From Leptospira ainazelensis (GTDB lineage: Bacteria; Spirochaetota; Leptospiria; Leptospirales; Leptospiraceae): 12,328 nucleotides of DNA. The stretch is taken from positions 1 through 12,328 of the forward strand of contig NZ_JAFFPT010000063.1 of assembly GCF_016918785.1 (NCBI RefSeq), written 5' to 3'. Positions 8,102 through 12,328 of this stretch are shown in pieces. Under the pieces are notes generated by a model. It ran no database searches. It was not told the DNA's origin and saw only the letters and a program-made list of their open reading frames with translations. The translations under genes were made by a program, and so were the position numbers. Every line of letters begins with the position of its first letter. Positions within the stretch are counted from its first letter, which is position 1.

Positions 8102-8821
8102 ATGAAACATAAGAATTCTTTAAATTACACTTTTATCATTTTCCTTCTGAGTTCCGTTGCGGCCTTCGCCTTGAATTGTGGGGTCGGGGGACTGCGGGGA
8201 GAGAAATCCTTTGTAAGAACGCCGGCAAAAACGGAAACTGAACTCGTAAGATTAAACCTTCTCTACGGAGAAGTGAAAAATCTTTACGGAGTCAATATCG
8301 GGGTAATCAATTCCGTAAAAGATCGATTGATCGGAGTTCAAGTGGGCGGGGTCAATCTTTCGGACGGAAAGTCCTACGGCGCCCAGGTTTCCCTCTACAA
8401 CGAAGCAAAAAACAGCGGTTTGACCATCCAAGTGGGCGGGGTCAATAAAGTCGAAGAGACCGGAGCGGGAATTCAAGTCGGGCTTTATAACAAGGCTTCC
8501 AACGGCGGGGTTTATCTTACCGCCGGTCTATACAACAAAGGTAGCAGCGGAGCGACGATCGGTCTCATCAACAACGAAGGATTGGGAATCAACGTGGGCG
8601 GCTTTAACTACGGCTACGGGGTAAACCTCGGAATCATCAATTCCGGCAAGGGACTCAGCATCGGAGCGATCAACATGGGAGAAGACGGCAATTTTCAAAT
8701 TGGGATTTTGAATTTCTGCTCGGAAGGCCCTTTCCCCATCATGATCGGAATCAACTATTGCATCAAATCATCGGCGCCTGTCGAAGAAAAAGCCCAATCC
8801 AAGACCGTTCCGATCAAGTGA
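8102..8821 (+). CDS. Array lipoprotein 3 (repeat lipoprotein)
   Basis: A 239-residue predicted lipoprotein, ATG start two bases after the stop of array gene 2, probably translated by coupling. The signal peptide ends in FALNC (Cys26). The pre-repeat segment is RTPAKTETELVRLNLLYGEV (39-58), a variant of PPKTETE. Twelve strand units start near 63, 78, 93, 108, 123, 138, 150, 162, 173, 184, 197 and 211, with the same shift from a 15-residue period to 11-13 residues as array gene 2. The cap carries Cys206 and Cys220, followed by a short charged tail (KSSAPVEEKAQSKTVPIK) that array gene 2 lacks but genes 4 and 5 have in other form. Glycine is very frequent. Function unknown. Confidence 0.85.
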   Translation: MKHKNSLNYTFIIFLLSSVAAFALNCGVGGLRGEKSFVRTPAKTETELVRLNLLYGEVKNLYGVNIGVINSVKDRLIGVQVGGVNLSDGKSYGAQVSLYNEAKNSGLTIQVGGVNKVEETGAGIQVGLYNKASNGGVYLTAGLYNKGSSGATIGLINNEGLGINVGGFNYGYGVNLGIINSGKGLSIGAINMGEDGNFQIGILNFCSEGPFPIMIGINYCIKSSAPVEEKAQSKTVPIK

Positions 8822-8884
8822 CAATGAGCGCTTCTAAAGAAAAAAGTCTAATTTTTGAATATTATAAGAATTGCAATCTATCTT

Positions 8885-8913
8885 TTTCAAAGTGAAATTT
8901 CCCATTCTAGTAT
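8885..8913 (+). promoter_or_regulatory. Weak promoter candidate before array gene 4
   Basis: TTTCAA (8885-8890) and TAGTAT (8908-8913) are separated by 17 bases and would put a transcript start near 8920, about 25 bases before the ATG of array gene 4. The -35 match is poor. The 124-base gap before this gene, unlike the 2- and 8-base gaps elsewhere in the array, is the main reason to expect a promoter here. Confidence 0.2.
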
Positions 8914-8945
8914 TTTGATTAAAAAAAAACTTGAACCCGAATTCG

Positions 8946-9749
8946 ATGAATCGTATCGAGCATAACCCAAACTTAAAATCGCGATTCGGAACGATTCTAT
9001 TTTTTTTTAGACCAAAGTTTCTCTTTCTTTTCCTTGTTTCCACGCTCGTCACCGCCTGCGGTGTCGCTTTGGTGCCGCGGCTAACCGTAAAAATTCCACC
9101 CAAAACGGAAACGGAAGTGTTTCGACTGAATCTACTCTATGGAAAGGTTGATTCTATCTATGGAATCAATCTAGGAATTATCAATTCAACGGATCGTCTA
9201 ATCGGTGCTCAAGTAGGGATCGTAAATTTTGCCGAAAATTCAATCGGAGTTCAGGTTGGTATAATCAATAATTCGCAGCCGACCTATGGCACTCTAAAAA
9301 TTGGACTTCTCAACGTAACGCTAATCCTATCGGGACTCGATCCCAACAATAAGAACAGAAAACTGCCCGAAAAAGACATTGGAATTTCAGTCGGTGTATT
9401 CAATCTTATGAGCGGCAAATTCAACTTCGGTTTATACAATTGGGGAAAAGGCGGCCTCAATCTAGGGCTATTAAATAATAACGCAGGCAATTCCGTTAAC
9501 ATTGGCGTTTTAAACTTAATCGATAATACATTGAGCATTTCTGTTCACAATAATGATAAGTCGGCAATCAGTTTAGGACTCGTCAATGTAGGTGGCAGGA
9601 GAAACGAACTGCAAATCGGAATCATCAACTATTGTCCGAACAATACGGTTCCAATCATGATTTTTGCTAACTACTGTGCGGACTCAAAGGCGACTGAAAA
9701 GTCCGAAACTATTATCGAACCTACCGAAAAAGAAACATTCGAAAATTAG
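8946..9749 (+). CDS. Array lipoprotein 4 (repeat lipoprotein with insertion)
   Basis: A 267-residue predicted lipoprotein from ATG 8946. A TTG at 8931 is in frame and would add five residues; neither start has a visible Shine-Dalgarno site. The n-region is unusually long for a lipoprotein signal, then LFLFLVSTLVTAC gives Cys38. The segment IPPKTETEVFRLNLLYGKV (50-68) follows. Strand units start near 73, 87, 101, 116, 146, 158, 170, 183, 195, 207, 221 and 235. A charged insertion (about residues 124-145, DPNNKNRKLPEKD) separates units four and five, at the same place as in array gene 5. The cap reads NYC...NYC with Cys230 and Cys244, followed by a Glu/Thr-rich tail. At DNA level it is clearly closest to array gene 5, suggesting a recent duplication. 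By eye it is more AT-rich than array genes 2 and 3. Confidence 0.83.
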   Translation: MNRIEHNPNLKSRFGTILFFFRPKFLFLFLVSTLVTACGVALVPRLTVKIPPKTETEVFRLNLLYGKVDSIYGINLGIINSTDRLIGAQVGIVNFAENSIGVQVGIINNSQPTYGTLKIGLLNVTLILSGLDPNNKNRKLPEKDIGISVGVFNLMSGKFNFGLYNWGKGGLNLGLLNNNAGNSVNIGVLNLIDNTLSISVHNNDKSAISLGLVNVGGRRNELQIGIINYCPNNTVPIMIFANYCADSKATEKSETIIEPTEKETFEN

Positions 9750-9757
9750 GATCATCA

Positions 9758-10525
9758 ATGCAACGATCATCGCAGTTTTCCATTCTTCTCGTATCATTTT
9801 GCTGGATCCTCTTCTACAATTGCGGAATTGCTCTCACACCTCGCTTGACCGCGAAAATTCCACCCAAGACGGGAACAGAAGTATTTCGACTGAATCTACT
9901 TTCCGGTGAAGTAAGTCACCTCTACGGAATCAATCTAGGAGGATTGAATTCTGTTGATCATCTGATCGGAACCCAGATCGGAATTGTTAACGTAGCCGAA
10001 AATTCGATCGGAATTCAGGCGGGACTTCTAAACAATTCAAACCCAACGTATGGCACTTTGAAAATCGGACTTTTCAACTTTAATTTTTTCTTGGATAGAG
10101 GAATGCCGAGACCAGGGCCTTATGAAGATTACGATCAGGAACAGGAACAGGAACAGGAAAATAAAAATCGCGATCAAAAAAACTTCGGGCTTTCAATTGG
10201 CGTCGCCAATGTGATGAGCGGAAAATTCAACTTCGGTTTGTTCAATTGGGCAGAAGGTCTCAATGTAGGATTCGTCAATTTGAACGAGGGAAGTTCGGTT
10301 AATTTAGGAATTGTGAATATAGGTTCAAACGCGGAAGTTCCTCCTGAAAAAAAACGGGCGATTAGTTTCGGAATTTTCAATTTAGGATCCAAAAAAGAAG
10401 AATTCCAAATCGGAATCGTCAACTATTGTCCAAACAAAACGATCCCCATCATGATCATCGCAAATTATTGTTCAAAACCGGTGACGGCGGTTGAAGAAAA
10501 GACGGAAGTGAAGCCAATCCAATAA
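9758..10525 (+). CDS. Array lipoprotein 5 (repeat lipoprotein with QE-repeat insertion)
   Basis: A 255-residue predicted lipoprotein. Its ATG is eight bases after the stop of array gene 4, and its ribosome site AGGA (9748-9751) overlaps that stop codon, so the two are co-transcribed. The signal ends in LFYNC (Cys22). IPPKTGTEVFRLNLLSGEV (34-52) follows. Strand units start near 57, 71, 85, 100, 144, 156, 168, 180, 201, 215 and 229. Between units four and five is a 36-residue hydrophilic insertion (108-143) with EDYDQEQEQEQEN, encoded in part by four copies of a hexanucleotide. The cap has Cys224 and Cys238, then a charged tail. Units flanking the insertion (TLKIGLFN, KFNFGLFN) match array gene 4 closely. 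The gene ends seven bases from the convergent dGTPase gene. Confidence 0.85.
   Translation: MQRSSQFSILLVSFCWILFYNCGIALTPRLTAKIPPKTGTEVFRLNLLSGEVSHLYGINLGGLNSVDHLIGTQIGIVNVAENSIGIQAGLLNNSNPTYGTLKIGLFNFNFFLDRGMPRPGPYEDYDQEQEQEQENKNRDQKNFGLSIGVANVMSGKFNFGLFNWAEGLNVGFVNLNEGSSVNLGIVNIGSNAEVPPEKKRAISFGIFNLGSKKEEFQIGIVNYCPNKTIPIMIIANYCSKPVTAVEEKTEVKPIQ
10136..10159 (+). repeat. Four tandem CAGGAA hexanucleotides
   Basis: Four perfect copies of CAGGAA encode alternating Gln-Glu within the hydrophilic insertion of array lipoprotein 5. Slippage would add or remove two residues at a time without breaking the frame, so the tract could vary in length between strains. Confidence 0.9.
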
Positions 10526-10532
10526 TAGAAGA

Positions 10533-11687
<1,155 letters not shown>

Positions 11688-11744
11688 AATCGGGAACTTT
11701 TCTAAAAAGTCTCCTTACTTTTTTTGTTTGTTTACTGCTATTTT

Positions 11745-11779
11745 AAAGGAGCCAGATTTTAATGTCTCTGAAATTCTAA
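11745..11779 (+). other. Five-codon mini-ORF with strong ribosome site before the DedA gene
   Basis: AAAGGAG (11745-11751) is followed ten bases later by ATG at 11762, which opens a five-codon frame (MSLKF, stop TAA at 11777-11779). It is in the same phase as the DedA gene starting at 11801. The DedA ATG itself has only a weak AAGGCGA about 13 bases upstream. This may be a leader peptide, a translational coupling device or a degenerated former start. Confidence 0.35.
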
Positions 11780-11800
11780 CTTCAAGGCGACCCAGTAAGA

Positions 11801-12328
11801 ATGGAATTCTTAAATCTTCTTGTTCACATCTTTTCCGATTACGGATATATCGCCGTCTTTTTAGTGTTGATCCTCTGCGGTTTCGGACTTCCGGTTCCGG
11901 AGGATATTTCCCTGGTTTCCGGCGGTGTCATCGCCGGACTCGGAAAGGCGGATCCTCATTTTATGTTTTTGGTAGGAATGGCGGGAGTTTTGATCGGAGA
12001 CGCTTCCGTTTTTTTACTCGGAAGAATCTACGGGATTCGAGTTTTACAAATCCCAATGATTTCCAGAATCGTAACTCCGGAAAGATTTGCGAAAGTCCAA
12101 GACAAGATCGCAAAATACGGAAACTGGGTCACGTTTATGGCTCGATTTATGCCGGGTCTCCGAATGCCGATTTATCTCACAGCAGGAACCTCGGATCGAA
12201 TTTCCTTTTACCGATTTGTAACTTTGGACTTTATGGCTGCGATCATTTCGGTTCCCGTCTGGGTCTATCTTGGTTACTTCGGAGCTCACAACTTTGACAC
12301 TCTTCTGAGTTGGGTTCATCAAGGTCAG
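11801..12328 (+). CDS. DedA-family membrane protein (3' end outside window)
   Basis: The reading frame from ATG 11801 stays open for 176 codons to the end of the window, so the C-terminus is missing. It is a DedA/SNARE-associated family inner-membrane protein. Members are implicated in membrane homeostasis and, in better studied cases, in flipping undecaprenyl phosphate or phosphatidylethanolamine. Visible features are an N-terminal hydrophobic stretch (15-30) leading to GFGLPVPEDISLVSGG (27-42), the family's re-entrant loop with a conserved acidic residue; a hydrophobic segment at 55-75 with GDASVFLLGR (66-75); the signature RFMPGLRMPIYLTAG (115-129) with its R-x-x-PG-x-R core; and another hydrophobic segment at 141-161. 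It is divergent from the dgt-like gene, 113 bases apart. The substrate cannot be told from sequence. Confidence 0.85.
   Translation, partial: MEFLNLLVHIFSDYGYIAVFLVLILCGFGLPVPEDISLVSGGVIAGLGKADPHFMFLVGMAGVLIGDASVFLLGRIYGIRVLQIPMISRIVTPERFAKVQDKIAKYGNWVTFMARFMPGLRMPIYLTAGTSDRISFYRFVTLDFMAAIISVPVWVYLGYFGAHNFDTLLSWVHQGQ

Noticed and set aside
7560..10440. Periodic GGAxTC/GGAATC-rich DNA resembling a direct-repeat or CRISPR-like array
   Set aside because: The periodicity follows codons of the G-x-x-I-G-I-x-N protein repeat and varies in spacing and sequence. There are no constant repeats with unique spacers.
6613..10525. Pentapeptide-repeat or MORN-repeat identity for the lipoprotein repeats
   Set aside because: The spacing is 11-15 residues with a conserved Gly and Asn. 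That matches neither the five-residue A(D/N)LXX pattern nor the MORN consensus.
11728..12297. Plus-strand open frame of 189 codons near the window end
   Set aside because: It overlaps the DedA gene in another phase. Its Arg/Ser-rich translation has no domain, while the DedA frame shows clear family motifs and membrane segments.

Overview
The window looks like chromosomal DNA from a spirochaete of the genus Leptospira. The clues are the moderate GC content, the relaxed spirochaetal lipoboxes (cysteine preceded by residues such as FYA, LFS, SNC or YNC), the frequent TTG starts with weak Shine-Dalgarno sequences, and above all a tandem family of small repeat lipoproteins of a type I associate with Leptospira. 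The genus assignment is an inference from protein style. No marker gene or rRNA is present.

Left part (1-3870, all minus strand): a TPR protein with a signal peptide is followed 27 bases later by a lipoprotein that I read as a LolA/LolB-fold protein. After a further 125 bases comes a crotonase-superfamily enzyme that keeps only the isomerase-type glutamate. A stem-loop terminator lies just after the crotonase gene.

Middle (3969-6357, plus strand, divergent from the TPR gene): a membrane-anchored helical protein of unknown function overlaps by 26 bases a stand-alone IscS/NifS-like cysteine desulfurase with all expected PLP and cysteine motifs. A short GC hairpin follows.

Core of interest (6613-10525, plus strand): five consecutive paralogous lipoproteins. 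Each has a lipobox and, in four of the five, a PPKTETE-like segment; then 10-13 copies of an eight-residue strand motif (G-x-x-[IVL]-G-[IVL]-x-N) and a C-terminal cap with two invariant cysteines 14 residues apart. The repeat period is about 15 residues in the N-terminal half and 11-13 in the C-terminal half. Genes four and five form the closest pair and share an insertion site of variable length; in the fifth gene it contains a CAGGAA hexanucleotide microsatellite. Gaps of 137, 2, about 124 and 8 bases suggest two or three transcription units. I recall a Leptospira family named after LA_2272/LA_2273 with this character, but could not check it. Function is unknown; a surface or periplasm-facing outer-membrane lipoprotein is the natural reading.

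Right part: a dGTPase-like HD-domain protein (minus strand) ends only 7 bases from the last lipoprotein gene. Divergent from it is the start of a DedA-family membrane protein that runs off the window end.

All intergenic gaps are shorter than 300 bases. I see no tRNA, rRNA, insertion sequence, CRISPR array or phage gene.
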